From Sindora glabra (Eukaryota; Streptophyta; Magnoliopsida; Fabales; Fabaceae), in NCBI GenBank assembly GCA_020226215.1, contig CM035227.1, forward strand, positions 105,321,732 to 105,385,731: a DNA stretch of 64,000 nucleotides. Direction: 5' to 3'. The notes beneath the pieces were generated by a model. It did not search any database and was not told where the DNA came from. It saw only the letters and a list, made by a program, of their open reading frames with translations. This document shows, one piece after another, positions 1-12,458 of the stretch (position 1 is the stretch's first letter; each line of letters begins with the position of its first letter). The translations under genes and the position numbers were made by a program.

Positions 1-360
1 AAAATATAATAATATAAATGAAATGAATTGAAGTCACATAAAATTTTATGGTCAACTAAATTAGATTTTTTTAATTATTAACAATTTAAAATAATATGAT
101 GATTTTATCAAATTAATTAAAAATTATTGATTGAACTGATTTTTTATCCGTTCATTTACAAAATTAAATTGATGATACAACTTAAATCAAATCAATCGCT
201 GATTTACCACTAGAACTAGCTGGATCGCCCAGATTTTATAACTATACTTCCTCTTCTTTTTTTTTTTCTTTTTCTATGCCCGTACAAGGCGTAGGGCGAG
301 TCCCTTGCAGAGATTAGATGCTCTACTAGCTGATCAAATGAACGTTGAGATCATATTGAG
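1..360. other. Intergenic, no gene seen
   Basis: AT-rich spacer with stop codons in all frames and no recognisable protein or RNA gene. A short pyrimidine tract lies near 249-272. It ends at the edge of the transposon-like element that starts about 361. Confidence 0.5.
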
Positions 361-1275
361 AGTGTTTGGCAAACAGCTTATCAGTTAATTTTTAGCTGGT
401 TTGATTGAATTTAACTGGTTGACTACAACTATCATCTGATTTACTTGTTTGATAAACAGCTGTTTGAAACAACTTTTTAACCCCTAACAGCCAAAATAAA
501 AAATGTTGGTGTGGGTAGCGTTTTTGCTTAGCTGCTTTTGGTTAAATACATATATTCCCGAGCTGCCCTCCTATTATTTCAACGGTTCTCAACTTTTCTT
601 TATTTCTTTCTTTACTAAATTCATTTCCGCTATATTCGTGTCTTGCTTTGGTGCAGCATTTCTGCCAAATTTATTTCCGCACTGTTTCAGTGCATGCACC
701 ACTTTATAAAATGCCTATATAGAATATAATTATTATAGGTATTTTAATAATATGAATTAATAAAATTTATTATAGGTATTTTAATAATATGAATTAATAA
801 AATATAAATTTTATTAATTCATATTATTAAAATACCTATAATAATTATATTCTATTATAAATTAAGCTTTATAATATAAATTATATTCTATTATAAATTA
901 ATTTATATGTTTTTCATATGTTGTAAAAAAACCTATAATAATTAGGATATAACTATAAATTTTTATAAAAATTATATTAATTTAATTTTAAAAAATTATT
1001 TAATTTATAATAAATTGTAATAATATATTATTTCAAGAAATTTAATCTACTAAATAATATATAAAATTTAAAATATTAAAATAAAAAATTTAAATAATTT
1101 ATAAAATATATTCATACTTTTATTTGTCATTTTATATATAAACAGTTTATTATAAACAGTTGATTTTACCAAATATTTTTATTCAAATCGCTAATACAAT
1201 CAATTAATTAAATCAGTTAATACAATCAGTTATCAGCTAACAGTTATAACTATCAGCTAATTGTCAAATAAGAAC
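361..1275. mobile_element. Non-autonomous DNA transposon with degenerate terminal inverted repeats
   Basis: The left end (TTTGGCAAACAGCTTATCAG, from about 365) resembles the reverse complement of the right end (TTTGACAATTAGCTGATAG, ending about 1268). The subterminal zones are full of short CAGCTG/AACTG/TCAGTTA motifs in opposite orientations, a common subterminal pattern of plant hAT-like and PIF-like elements. The interior is AT-rich, has no transposase and holds a perfect inverted repeat at 719-855. A relative in opposite orientation lies at 44527-45291. Exact ends and target-site duplication could not be fixed, so the superfamily is unassigned. Confidence 0.6.
719..855. repeat. Perfect 52-bp inverted repeat (hairpin) with an extra half copy in the loop
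   Basis: Bases 719-770 and 804-855 are exact reverse complements by eye. The 33-bp spacer is largely another copy of the left-arm core (TATAGGTATTTTAATAATAT and following). The whole is almost pure A+T. It sits inside the transposon at 361-1275. Confidence 0.8.
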
Positions 1276-3130
1276 ATTCTCTTTACTTTTGCTGTTGACA
1301 TTATAACTAGTGCATCAGATTTAATTGGCTAAATTGTAGGTTATTTGCTTAAATAGTATTGGACGGAGCATTTGATGAGATAGACTTCTGCAGTAGATGT
1401 CGTTTCATGCAACAGGTTATTGACACTGGATGAGACAAGGTCCAACAGAGTTTTTGTTTTAAGTAGATAAATCAACTGCTGATGGATTATTGACACAAGA
1501 CAAATTTCAAAGAGAGTTGCAGTTTTATGTAGAGGAAACAAATAACAAATGAAAACACTGAAAGGGTCAATTCAAACAACAATGTCCTGGACTATTTTGG
1601 GATTGGCTTATAATCTATTTAGTCTAAGCAAGAATTTCTCATAAAGCAGGGGCAGAAGTTGAAGGATAATCATAAGTAGTACACGTGCCTTGAAAGTTTT
1701 CTATAATCTTGCGTCATATTGATCAATGCAATGCTGTAAATCTCAAACTTTCCCATGCATTGTGCGCCTCCAAACTCTCACTAATTTCCCAATTCATTGT
1801 AAGTCGCAACCTCCTTTATGATTTGATTTTACTTTCAGAGAAAATTTATGATATACTGTTGATACAATGTCAATGATAAATAGATACACTACTAAATTAA
1901 AAAATAATATGTCATTGTATGACATACATACTATAGGAAATTATCAACTTGATGTATAACAAAACCTGGTGATCTACAAAATAGATTTCTCCCCTTTGGT
2001 TGCTCCTTTTCCGTCAGTCTTGCTCGTCAACCTTTCCAAGAACTTTGTCTAGCAAACACGCAGTTGGGTTATTTATGGAACTAGACCAAGGAGATCATCT
2101 ACACATGATTATTTGACAGATTTTAGCAGAGTTTCTTTCATTTAGAAAAACAGCCCATGATTCTTACAAATCAAACTAGTGAAATTTACTTCGGAAAAAC
2201 TACTGGACATCCGCTCATCAGAACAGATAGTATCCTCGTTCTGCCTTTCAATTTGTTTTTATTTACTGCCATGAAATCCATTACACAAATCCAGTAAAGA
2301 TCACTAGCTACATGGCTACTAACGTGATACCGGCCTCCTGAGAGCCCAAATTAGGGCAGAAGAGATTAAGGCTTTCTAAAGGAAATTTAAGAAAAATAAA
2401 TCATCAAGGAGGTATCACTGATGAATGAGCGATGCCACATACACTTTGGCTCCGAAAAATATTTTTCGTAAAATAATTTTATTTTTTTATAAAATTGAAG
2501 AAATACCATATATTTTTATATTTAGTGATTAAAAAAAATTGATTCTTAAAATCATAATAATGAAAAAAACAACTTCTTTGAAAAGGAAATTATTTTTAAG
2601 TAAATTTATTATATTTAAATTTAAGTATATCAACCATTTTCTAATACCATAATAATTTTTAACTATATTCCTGCGAATATATTTTCCTTCAAATAAAACA
2701 ATCAGAGCCTTCATCTCTTCTTCCATTTGTACCCAAAACAAATTATTTATCCAAGGCAAACTGCATCTTCATCTCCACCATGCCAAACCCAATTTGACCC
2801 GGGATTGGGATTTGTATATCCCAAAGGGGAGTTTTAAATGAATTGAAGTGCTACTCCCTTTGTTCGTGTTAAAGAGAGAAGATGAAACTCAACCTTTCAG
2901 AGGTAGGGATTACTCAAAATGTGAACAAGAATTTTGAACCATGAAAGGAAATAAAGATAATATGTTCTTCATAAATCATCCACACAATCTTTCGTCACAA
3001 TAACTAGCAGTATTGCCAAAGGAAGTTGCCAAGGCAAAGTTCTTGTTATGAACTAAATAATCCGGTTTCCTTAGACACAAGAATGAAACTAACACTAGAC
3101 TGTCCTTCAACATTCTCAGACAACAAGAGA
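1276..3130. other. Intergenic, no gene seen; possible MITE at about 2449-2708
   Basis: No coding region is supported; the open reads on the minus strand are short and AT-driven. At 2449 GGCTCCGAAAAATATTTTTC and at about 2708 its rough reverse complement bracket about 260 bp of AT-rich DNA, which may be a degenerate MITE. Positions from about 2990 to 3130 probably belong to the 3' UTR of the cytochrome b5 gene. Confidence 0.4.
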
Positions 3131-4892
3131 CTATTCTTTCTTGGTGTAGTGTCGGACAGCGAAGGCTAACCCCAATATCACGAGAGGCACCAGAAACTGC
3201 AATATCTTGATCACAAATTCAGAAGTCTTGTCAGCATTGTAATGCGCTTGCTGAGGTGGAATGTAAGTCCGCTTTTGCGGGACGGTTGATGCATCAATCT
3301 CACCAATATAGTATTTGTCCATCATTTCTCTAGCAGCATCACTGTGCCCCACATCTTCAAAATCATTGGTTGCATCTTTTCCTGTGAAATGTAACATAAA
3401 TTGCAATTTTTTTTTAGAAAAAAAAAAAAAGAAGACCATCCATGATGTTCTTTTAATATACAACCTGAGATGATATAATATTATAATAAGCATACCTGTT
3501 GCAGATAACAAAACCTCATCACCACCAGGATGATCATCCATAAAAGGGGTGACATCATACACCTAACAACATTAAAACAAAGAAACTCTTTAAGGTGATG
3601 GTAATTAAGATTTTAATAAAGTAAGCCACCCACTGGCCGTCTTAGGCAATGTTTGAAATAGTGCAAGTGGTTTTCTTCTGCTAGATGTCCCAATCATTGC
3701 AGATGGTTAAGGGAAGGCAGGAAAAATGTATCTCAAGAACAAGTAGTTATACAAACATAATTGCCAATAAAGCATCTATATCATCTATTTCTAACATACA
3801 AGGGGGAGAATCAATTGAAAGCAGAATAAGCATTGGGGAGAGACTGCAGTAATGAATGAATGAAATCTAACAGCTTAGTCACCGGAGTGCCATAAAATTG
3901 GTGCGTCTTAGTCATTGCCTAAACATTGCAGTGATCCACCTATAAGCGCTCAATTTTGTAAGTGTCCCAAAGACACAAATGCATGCCATTGTACCTAAAA
4001 GGTTTCCTTTATATTTCTAATCCTTAGCATACATTTTCATGATGATGCATGATTAGAGCTGCCTCCAAACAAGTAACGCACATAGTACCAAAAGTGATGC
4101 TGCTAGACTCTTTCAAATAGTCGAGATATATGTTGTTTAGTGTAAATAATATGAAAAATATGAACCTATTCCCGCACTTCCCCTTTCCCCCTCATGATCA
4201 TAATTATTTAAGCAGAAATTACACAAACATGTCGTACCATAACAAACTACATATAGAAACAGAATATAAAAAATATGAGTAAACAAATAACAGATTCTAA
4301 AGCTAAATCTGAGCTAAACGTTATGTTCAAAGGATCATACTTTTCATTGGGAAGGTGGGGCAATGAGTTTATCATGACACATCACAGTTCTTATCATTAA
4401 AATTTGCGTTGAGTGTAAAGAGTTTAATGCACATTTTTTTTTCGGCAGAGATACTTATCCTCGCTACTCTTTGAGCAACCATTTCTTCATTTTAGTTTTA
4501 CCTTGAAGTATTCTTTAACTTTAATCCTTGTCCTATATGCCTATAGTCATCTCCTCTTTTATTAAATTCTTGTATAAATAAAAAAAAAAAAAATCTCAAC
4601 CCATAAAGCAGATTTCAACAGTAGCATCATCATCTTTCATAAAAAGAGAGTGGTAACGGCTTTTGATTTTCTTAGGTTCAGATAAGCCTTAAAGAGATCC
4701 TAAGTTGCTGACTCAGTTACTGAAGACATATACATGCAAAGCATGGATTAACACAGAAAAACAACCATGCATGGGGATCATCGCGTAAACAAAACACTAT
4801 CTGACCTTCCCATCAATGATAAGCCAGCAATCTTTGGTCTGATTGTGCTTCGAAACTTCCTCAAATTTGAGAAATTTTGAATCGGAAGCCAT
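3131..4892 (-). CDS. CB5: Cytochrome b5, tail-anchored, ER type (134 aa, 3 exons)
   Basis: Exons on the minus strand are 4806-4892, 3496-3562 and 3131-3381 (87+67+251 nt, 134 codons plus stop), each joined by GT-AG introns. The start ATG at 4892 gives a protein of normal family length. Residues 1-75 form the cytochrome b5 haem-binding fold with the HPGG motif; the two axial haem ligands should be His40 (in DDHPGGDE) and His64 (in EDVGHSDA). Residues about 106-127 are a single hydrophobic tail anchor followed by a short basic end (RHYTKKE), as expected for insertion in the ER membrane with the haem domain in the cytosol. Family role: one-electron carrier for fatty-acid desaturases, hydroxylases and some P450s. 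The first intron is long (about 1.24 kb). It lies next to YSL, the order recalled for Arabidopsis CB5-E and YSL3. Confidence 0.95.
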
Positions 4893-7303
4893 TTCTTCAC
4901 TGCCACCTATCACAAAATCAAATATGGATAAGACTCCGGTAATTTCAAGTCAAACCCAGCAAAATCCGCGGGCACAAATCACGATCTAAGGGAAAAACAG
5001 AGGGATCAATTATCCGCTATGCAGAAAGAGAATCACGTGAGGAAGGAAAATCAAAAAACTAATCTTCAAAATTTGAAAGACTGGAATTTACGAAGTGTTA
5101 ATAAAAAGAGATTCCGGGGGTCCAGATGTTGGATTGAAGGAAAATCCTCAGATACGCAATTGGCTTTCTCTCTCCTCCTTCTCTGTAGACGTCAAAATCT
5201 ACCGCTCCCCTCAGCCCACCGTAGGTGTGTGGTGAATGTGTGGCCGTCTAAATTTATAGAACAAACAAGCTTACTTTGGAGACAAAAATAGCCTTCTGAT
5301 CGCCGAAAATTTACATAATAAAATGCAATACGGGGGAGTTGACTTGAGGGTAGGTACGTCTCATTGCTTCTTTTAACGTTTTAGTGGTATAACCATTTTT
5401 TTTAAATGAAAATAAATCTTAAAACCGTACTGGCAAAGTTAATTCCTAGTCTTCTCAAATTAATGTGCAACCGTACTTACTAACTTTGATTGAATTATTA
5501 TTTCACTCTGCGATTTTATTTTAGAAAACAACAATCGGATTTTCACGAACTCTTTTAAAATATGAAATATATTTTAAAAGATATAATAAAATATCATAAT
5601 TTTTAATAAAAATTTCAAAATTTAAAATAAATAAATAAAATTTTATTTTTAATTCATAATAATTTAATTTTAATTTTTATAAAAAATATGATATTTTATT
5701 TTATTTTTATACTGTTTATATACATTTCGGAGAAATTCGATTCAAGTTTTCGGATCTCACCTTTATGATCTCACATCACAATTCATTATCTTCAATAAAT
5801 CCTATTTTAAATTTAAATCATGGTACTAATCATTTTAATAAAATAAGTAATTTATAATTTTTATTCAGATATGTTCATTGTCAAGCAAGTCGTCCAACCC
5901 CATAAAAAAATCTAATAAAATTGTGGATTTGTTTTAATTTTTTTGTGGTATCGATTAGAATTCAAGCCCTTTTTGTATTTTCTGAGTCTTTCTCGGCTCA
6001 TACTTATAAAAATTGAACTGATCCAGGATGACCCAAATATAAATATAGTATGTTTTAATTTTAAATTTATTATTTATTATACAAACGTATTTTATTATTT
6101 TAGTGTGAGTTTGGTTATTTTCAATGAAAAATATATTATATAATATAATTTGATAAGAATTTAAATCTAAATAACTACTAATAAAAATAAGATATGTCAT
6201 TAAAAATGATTTTAAATTTGTCCCCTAATCAAGATAAAAAATATTTGATAGGTCCCACAAAATTATTGAATGGATTACAACAATGATGTATATTTTTCAG
6301 TTAAGTATGTATGATTTAAAATACAAATCATAGCTTAAACATAAGGAAGTTTTATGGAGATCGGGCGGAGGATGAAAATTTTCAATTGCGTATAACAAGC
6401 AATCGAGAATCAACCCAATAGGCCTTTGTCCGCGTTTGGCAGCAAAATCACTCACATAACGCAGAGAGTTTTTCGATAAAGAATTTCAATTACATGAATT
6501 ATTTTATGAAATTAAATTAAATTACAAATTATAATACGTAGAACTTCAATGCTTGAGATAATTTTATGTAGAATATTGAGTATTTTTATGAATTATTTAT
6601 GAATAAGTATTTTATTGAAATTTGTATTTTTTACATGAATTATTTACTTTGAAACTTGAATCAAAAAATAATAATATAATAGTGAAAATATTTAACTTTC
6701 ATAGATTAAATTCATCATTACTTAGAAGTCCCCCTTCCACATAGGTCAAATTTATTGTAAAGTTATTTAAAAGTTCCATTTGTTTTTGATAAAACAAATA
6801 TTTTTTAGAAAATATAATCATTAAATATCGAGATAAAAAAATAATTTATTTATTTAAAATTAATTGAATTTCTTCCGTTACTATAGCATCAATTTTAACA
6901 TTAATTTTTTTAATTACAAATATAAGTAACATCTCATTTTTTTATCAATATATATTCGAATGATTTTTTTATTAAAAAAATACTTTTTAATGAAAATCTA
7001 AGAGAAAAAAAAAACAGGGAGAATCGGATATGGAGAATGAGGTCAAATTGATAGCTGTATTCAAATGTGAAAAATCTGTACACATTCTGATGCCTTTTAC
7101 ATTATTCCACAGCCAACTCAGCTATTCAACATAAAACGGCAGATTCTCAGTCGAATACATGGCATTTTCTTAAGCAAAATGGCACGAGCAGCTTCTCTGC
7201 TGCTATCCTGACTCTCAGGTTCTCTCTCTTTATATATCACATTATAACCATATTTTTAACAACATCTAGATGACTGAGGCTACTTCCTCTCTAATAAAAC
7301 TTC
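4893..7303. other. Intergenic: cytochrome b5 upstream region, AT-rich spacer and YSL 3' flank
   Basis: Bases 4893 to about 5300 are less AT-rich and should hold the cytochrome b5 5' UTR and promoter (minus strand). From 5300 to 7020 the DNA is AT-rich with no supported gene. About 7030-7303 probably is the 3' UTR of the YSL gene, whose stop codon is at 7304-7306 (minus strand). Confidence 0.5.
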
Positions 7304-10300
7304 CTACTTGGTTGAGAAGAAGCTCATGCACATTGGTGGATGAATCTTCAACAAAGCAAGGATGGATGAAGGCAGAATCCACAACCCATCACCACAAATC
7401 AAACCAGAAGCAACTGCAGGAACCATCAAACTTGCCTTCCTGCTATTTAACATGTGCCAAACAAACACCACTAAACTACCTACACACATGTCAATAGCAA
7501 AGTAAGCACCAACTAGGAAAGGGACAGCCATGGCCATTGGAAGTGGGATGTATTTTCCAATATTCTTAGGGTTCAAGTCTCTCGCCACGTTTGTTGCTAT
7601 GGCAAATGCAAAAAACCCACAACAGAGCTGGAAGCAATGGCGGGGGAGGGCAGAAAAGCCTTGAACGCCAAGAATTGCCATGTTTCGGTATATTATAGCG
7701 TATGGGGCTTTGTATTCACCATTCGGATTCCCAACTTCAAAAGCCTTGTAGAAGAGGAAGAAGGTGAGAGGAGCTACAACACATCCTATTGCTGTCCCAA
7801 TTGCTTGGGTTAGAAGCATCGAGCGAGGAGAAGTGTAGGTGAGGTGGCCGGTTTTGAAATCATGCATCAAATCAGATGAGATTGAAGTCATGGATTTAAT
7901 CAGGCCACATCCCACAAGTCCTGCAACTACGCCATTATCCTTGCCCGCCAAGGCTGCAAGAACGAATAGAGCCACTTTCCCATAGTTATAGGCCATGTTT
8001 ATGTCAGTTAAGCCTGCGCCATAAGCATTGCAGAAGCCAAGAGATGGTGCAAGCAGATAGGCAACAATAATGTAGTACCACTTCAATTCAGGGAACATCA
8101 GAGGAATTACAATGACGGAAATGATGGTGAAGAATGCATAACCTGCGCATGCCAACCATATAGGAATGCTTTCTCTCATAAAGACTTCATTCCGTTTAAG
8201 ATCATGATGGGATTGCATCTGGTTTCCTGAATCTGCAGTGAAAGAACAGTTAGAACTCCTACTCCCTAGATCAGATCACTTCTTGTTGGTTAGCACCAGC
8301 TGTAGATCTAGACAGCATCGGTACAAGGTTCTAGAATGTTGTACCTTACATATTATACATGCTTTCCTTCAGTAACACAGAATTTGGGAAACTGAGTACA
8401 TCACATATGAACCAGAATTTTGTCGGAGAGACCACATACTTACAAGTTTTAAGGTTCCTCCTCTTGATGCTGGCATCCAGATTTTTGGCAGTGAGAAAGA
8501 GAATTTTGAGAAAATTGTAGAACCCATCGCCAAGGATCAAAGCAATGGAAATGAAAACCTACACAGCAAGTATTTATATTTAAAAAGAAATTTAAGCATC
8601 AACCAGAATAACTTAAATTTCAATAATGGAATCATATAAAGTGAGTGAAGTTTGACTCATTGTAGACCTTGTAGCCATTAACACTCTTCATGCTGCTTTC
8701 TGATATATTTGCAGGGAACCATTCCCCTTTTAGTCCCCTAATCAATGGCCACATAATGCCCCATGAAATCACAGCACCGAAAAGCAACGATAAGTTCACA
8801 AGATGTGGACAAATCATTCCAGCTCCAACATATGTCATACTGAAATCAAAGTAAAACCTGCAAAATCCAAACATTGTGATTAATGATATTGAACAGTTCC
8901 TTGATAACTGAGATTAACTGCAGCAGATTAAGGAAGAGCCCGCGCACGAGTTTTTCCAAGCTTTTAATCCAAAAGTAGGAAATTGAACGAATCCACATTG
9001 ATCTTCCCCCGTATAGAACCACTGAAAAAAAGCCCAAAAGAAACTAAATGAAGAAAACTTCATGAACCCATGAACCTGCTTCCTGCAAAACAAGTTGAAC
9101 TAGTTTTAGTTCATATACAGATTCACTTTGGTTCAATCAGAAAGATGAGTAAAATAAAAACAGAGTTATACTTGGCCATCTCATCTCCTTTAGGAGTGTG
9201 GAAGCCATTAATAAGCACAGCCGTAGCAGTTCCACTTGGATAAGTTAATTTGTAGTCAATAATCATGATCTGTTGAATATACCAATTGCATCACCCACAC
9301 CGCATATGTTCCACAGAACAAAAATTGTCCAGAATCAGGATAGTCATTACTTCTACAGTAAACTCAGATTATCAAACCCAGATGAATACCAATGATAATG
9401 ACACACTATCTAGAACAATAGAGAAAAGTTGGTTGCACAATTGATTCGCACAAAGACAGATGTGGGCCCCAAATACATAGAGGATGCCATCGGTGTGAAC
9501 TGAGTACTACTACTCTCTCACTCCCTAACTCCTCGTTCATTCCCACTCTTCCCCTTCCCTTCTCTCCCTCTTTGTTAGATGAGAGGATAGCGTATGATAT
9601 ACACTCTCAAATGTAAATAATGCTTCTTTCACATCTATTGCTATATAAAAAATGCTTCTTGCACTCTCTAAAAGGAGTGATCGTTCACTTTCCTCTAACA
9701 GAGAGTAAAATCTATAAAACTGTAGACCTTACGATCTTTTGAGGTAAGAGTGACCAGAGAGCGAGTGTAGGAGAATGAAAGTAGCATTACTCATTCTTCT
9801 ATAAGTTCATGTACAATTGTACAAGTGATAAAATTGAGTTAAACTAGCTCCACTTGCCCAAAATGAGAGAGAGAAGCACTGCTCCAAAGTTGTTTGAGCG
9901 CCAGTCGATTGTGATTGTAAGTGGTGCTTGTAATGCAACCAACACTAGTAAGACGACAAGAGCACAGATAGCAATAATCAGTAGAGTTACCTTTCTGAGA
10001 GGAACCAACGCCATTAGCCCAACAAAGCTTGTCACAAAGAGAAATCCAGTCATCCAACCCAATCCAGGCTCTTTTGTGTTTGCACTATTCCCCTCTGTAT
10101 CAACCCCTGCTTGCTCGTATGTCTTCCTATTCAAACCCAATAAGTAAGACCCAAAACCACCTGCACAATCACCCACGACTCAACTTTTCAGGGGAAAAAA
10201 ATATGTTTTCATAAACATCAAAAACAATATTCCAATTTAGACAGATTAACAAAAGAGAAAATCGAATTCCCACCTCCATAAGCAATGCCATAACAAGCAA

Positions 10301-10640
10301 CAGCACAAGTCTGGATTATAGTGTTTTCCTGTCTAGTGAAAGGTGCGGTGACAATTCGGGCTTTCTCAAGCAGCTTAGTCCAAGTTCTCATGAGCACAAA
10401 GCCAAGGAGTGCAGCTGAGACATTGAGATTTGGAACCAGCCCAGTTGTGAGGTTCAGCTTCGTCACAATCACACTGTAAATGATTCCTATCAACACACTT
10501 GTTATTAGTCCCCGAATTGTGATTTGCTTTTTCCATGGTGCTATCCTGCCTACATCATCTGGCTGAAACTGAATCTCTTCCACGTCTTCTCTGTCAAAAT
10601 TCTCAATCTCTTTCGGTTCCTCGTTGCTTACAGTCCCCAT
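7304..10640 (-). CDS. YSL: YSL (yellow stripe-like) metal-nicotianamine transporter, YSL1/3 type (667 aa, 7 exons)
   Basis: Exons (minus) are 10274-10640, 9991-10160, 9172-9269, 8948-9082, 8668-8857, 8444-8558 and 7304-8232, total 2004 nt, with every phase consistent across GT-AG introns. The length of 667 aa is normal for the family. The acidic N terminus (EEPKEIENFDREDVEE) is followed by an oligopeptide-transporter (OPT) fold with many membrane segments. Family signatures include NLTTGLVPNLNVSAALLGFV, FTRQENTIIQTCAVACYGIA, YPSGTATAVLINGFHT, YFDFSMTYVGAGMICPHLVN and ASGLICGDGLWILPSSILAL near the C terminus. Known role of the family: proton-coupled uptake of Fe/Zn/Cu-nicotianamine chelates at the plasma membrane, in vascular unloading and seed loading. 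The start is ATG at 10640; a longer in-frame read begins with TTG and is rejected. The reading frame is intact, so function is likely retained. The exact orthologue (YSL1, 2 or 3) is not resolved; YSL3 fits best by residue pattern and by neighbours. Confidence 0.95.
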
Positions 10641-11190
10641 TATATTGATCAAATCGTACTGAGAAAATGAAAAAATAAGTTAAAATAAAAAATATATCAC
10701 CATCAGATAAAAAAAAGGAAGAAAAATCCATAGTTTACGAAAGTGATTACGACTGTATTCGAAACCCATGAAATATTTTACCAGAATTTCCTTTTCCACA
10801 ATGAAAGTTTGAAGCTTTTTTGCCCCTCGGATTCAGAACTTTTTTGTAAACACTGAGAATCCTCTGTTGGTTTTAAATGAAAAAAGAGGGATATTAATAA
10901 CCCTGCTTTTGTTCGGTCATTTAGAACCTTAAGATGCCATGAAAACTCTGCAACCTGCGAAATTATTTCTCCTGTGATTGCAGGTTTCACTAGCAGAACA
11001 ACACGATAAGGTGACCAAGACGTAAAAACTCAAACTTCGAGCCTTGAAATTGGGCCACACAACGCATTGAAGAGGGGAAAAGAAAAGTAAGAAGCTTGAG
11101 AAACTGAATCCACAACTGGGTCTCTGAAAAGAGCCAATCTTGAATATCAGCTCAAAGCAATATTGCAATGGCAAGATTCTCAAACAATCT

Positions 11191-11200
11191 CTATATTTAA
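11191..11200 (-). promoter_or_regulatory. Candidate TATA box of the YSL gene
   Basis: On the minus strand this reads TTAAATATAG, about 550 bp upstream of the YSL start codon and followed by a less AT-rich stretch that could be the 5' UTR. The motif and surrounding few hundred bases are unusually well kept in the second duplicated copy. The transcription start is inferred, not seen. Confidence 0.35.
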
Positions 11201-11871
11201 ATCTACCACTTCGCCGACCCTGAAGTTACGCACCAAACAAGGCCTATCTCCATGCATGTACTACAAATGTGGTACTGGGGTAGTAGTACTACATAGAAAT
11301 TTGATTTTCACTTTTTTGTACTGCTACCACTACTACCTTAAATAACTTTCCAAACGGCTCCACAATATTGAACAAATGGTCGGCTCGGAATGAAAAATGA
11401 AACAGCCTCCTCGTTGACTTAAGCAGATAGATAAATGCTTCATATATGAATATCGAAAAAACAAAGGTTGGGGTGATTGAAAATCAAAACTTTCAAAGTG
11501 GCTGCCAAGTGGGCATTTATTAGTTGGATCTTTCCTTCTAAGTATGATCGCTTTGGGGTGCTAGGCGGGTGGCCTAAACAAACCCTCTCGAATAATAAAT
11601 CCTTCCCGCATTCTTATTCTCAATTTTCGCCAGCATTTGCGTGCATGTAAAAGAAATAACTATAATATTACATCTATTAAAAATGATATTCGAAATTAAA
11701 TTATAAATATAAATAAAAAATTATTATTAAATACAAAACATTGAGATAAATTTTTAAAATCTAATTCAATAAATATAAAAATCTAAAATTAAATTACAAT
11801 ACTTTTTAAGAAAAGAGGCCCTTGAGGTATCAAAAACTTATAGCGCACGAAGTTTATAATACGATAATGAT

Positions 11872-11990
11872 ACCAATGTGTGCGGTACGAGATTGTTCTA
11901 ACTTAATTAGATGTCTTAGGTTCGAATCTGTAGTTGCATTAAAACTCAGACAGTTATAACTTACTGGATGATTATATACAAAAAAATAAT
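11872..11990 (+). mobile_element. tRNA-derived SINE insertion with 14-bp target-site duplication
   Basis: The insert is flanked by AATACGATAATGAT (11858-11871) and AATACGGTAATGAT (11991-12004), 13 of 14 identical. The homologous site in copy 2 (near 21525-21540) has just one such sequence, an empty site. A good pol III B box (GGTTCGAATCT, 11919-11929) lies in the body; an A-box-like stretch is at about 11879-11890. The 3' end is A-rich (ACAAAAAAATAAT). Its size of 119 bp suggests a short or truncated SINE. Confidence 0.75.
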
Positions 11991-12219
11991 AATACGGTAA
12001 TGATATTCAAAATTTCAATAAATTACACTCACTAATCAAATTATGGTTATACATCTTTCATTTTTTAGAAATATAGGTTAATATTTTTCTTTACATACAC
12101 TCACCTATTTCCCTTTTTACTTTAAATATATATTTACCTTCTTTATTTTTTAAAAACAACAGAAGTCAAAGGTATATTTCAAAAAATAAAAGAAATTTAG
12201 TGTAATTAGATTAAGAGTA

Positions 12220-12458
12220 CATTTGTTTTGGTTAGAAAAAAATTTCTATATGAATATATTTACAAATTAATTATTAAGATGATGAAAAATGTTTATATGT
12301 TCAATGTTAGATACAGTGCATTTCATGAGATATTTTTTCTCGCTATTATGATTAAAGATATTATTTTTTAATAAGGTATAAAAGTAATATATCATCCTTT
12401 ATTTATATAGAAATATCTAAGATTTTTCTATAAAAAATATTTTCAAAAATACAAATGG
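12220..12458. mobile_element. MITE-like element, copy 1 allele
   Basis: The left end ACATTTGTTTTGGTTAGAAA and right end ...AAAAATACAAATGGA form imperfect terminal inverted repeats around AT-rich DNA. The same element is present at the equivalent place in copy 2 (21745-21979), so insertion predates the duplication. A related element with ends GCTTCGTTTG/CAAACGGAGC is in intron 1 of the rhodanese gene (57538-57772). Confidence 0.5.

Noticed and set aside
503..709. 68-codon ATG frame near the left end
   Set aside because: It lies inside the transposon at 361-1275, matches no family and has no supporting splice or promoter signals.
5019..5291. 90-codon ATG frame on the plus strand
   Set aside because: It is antisense to the cytochrome b5 upstream region and reads as low-information Lys/Ser/Leu sequence; no domain.
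9854..10147. 97-codon plus-strand frame
   Set aside because: Antisense to YSL exon 2; a shadow of the real coding strand.
11163..11345. 60-codon frame, repeated at 20831-21013
   Set aside because: It looks conserved only because the DNA is duplicated. It is antisense to the presumptive YSL promoter, and the frames carry no known motif.
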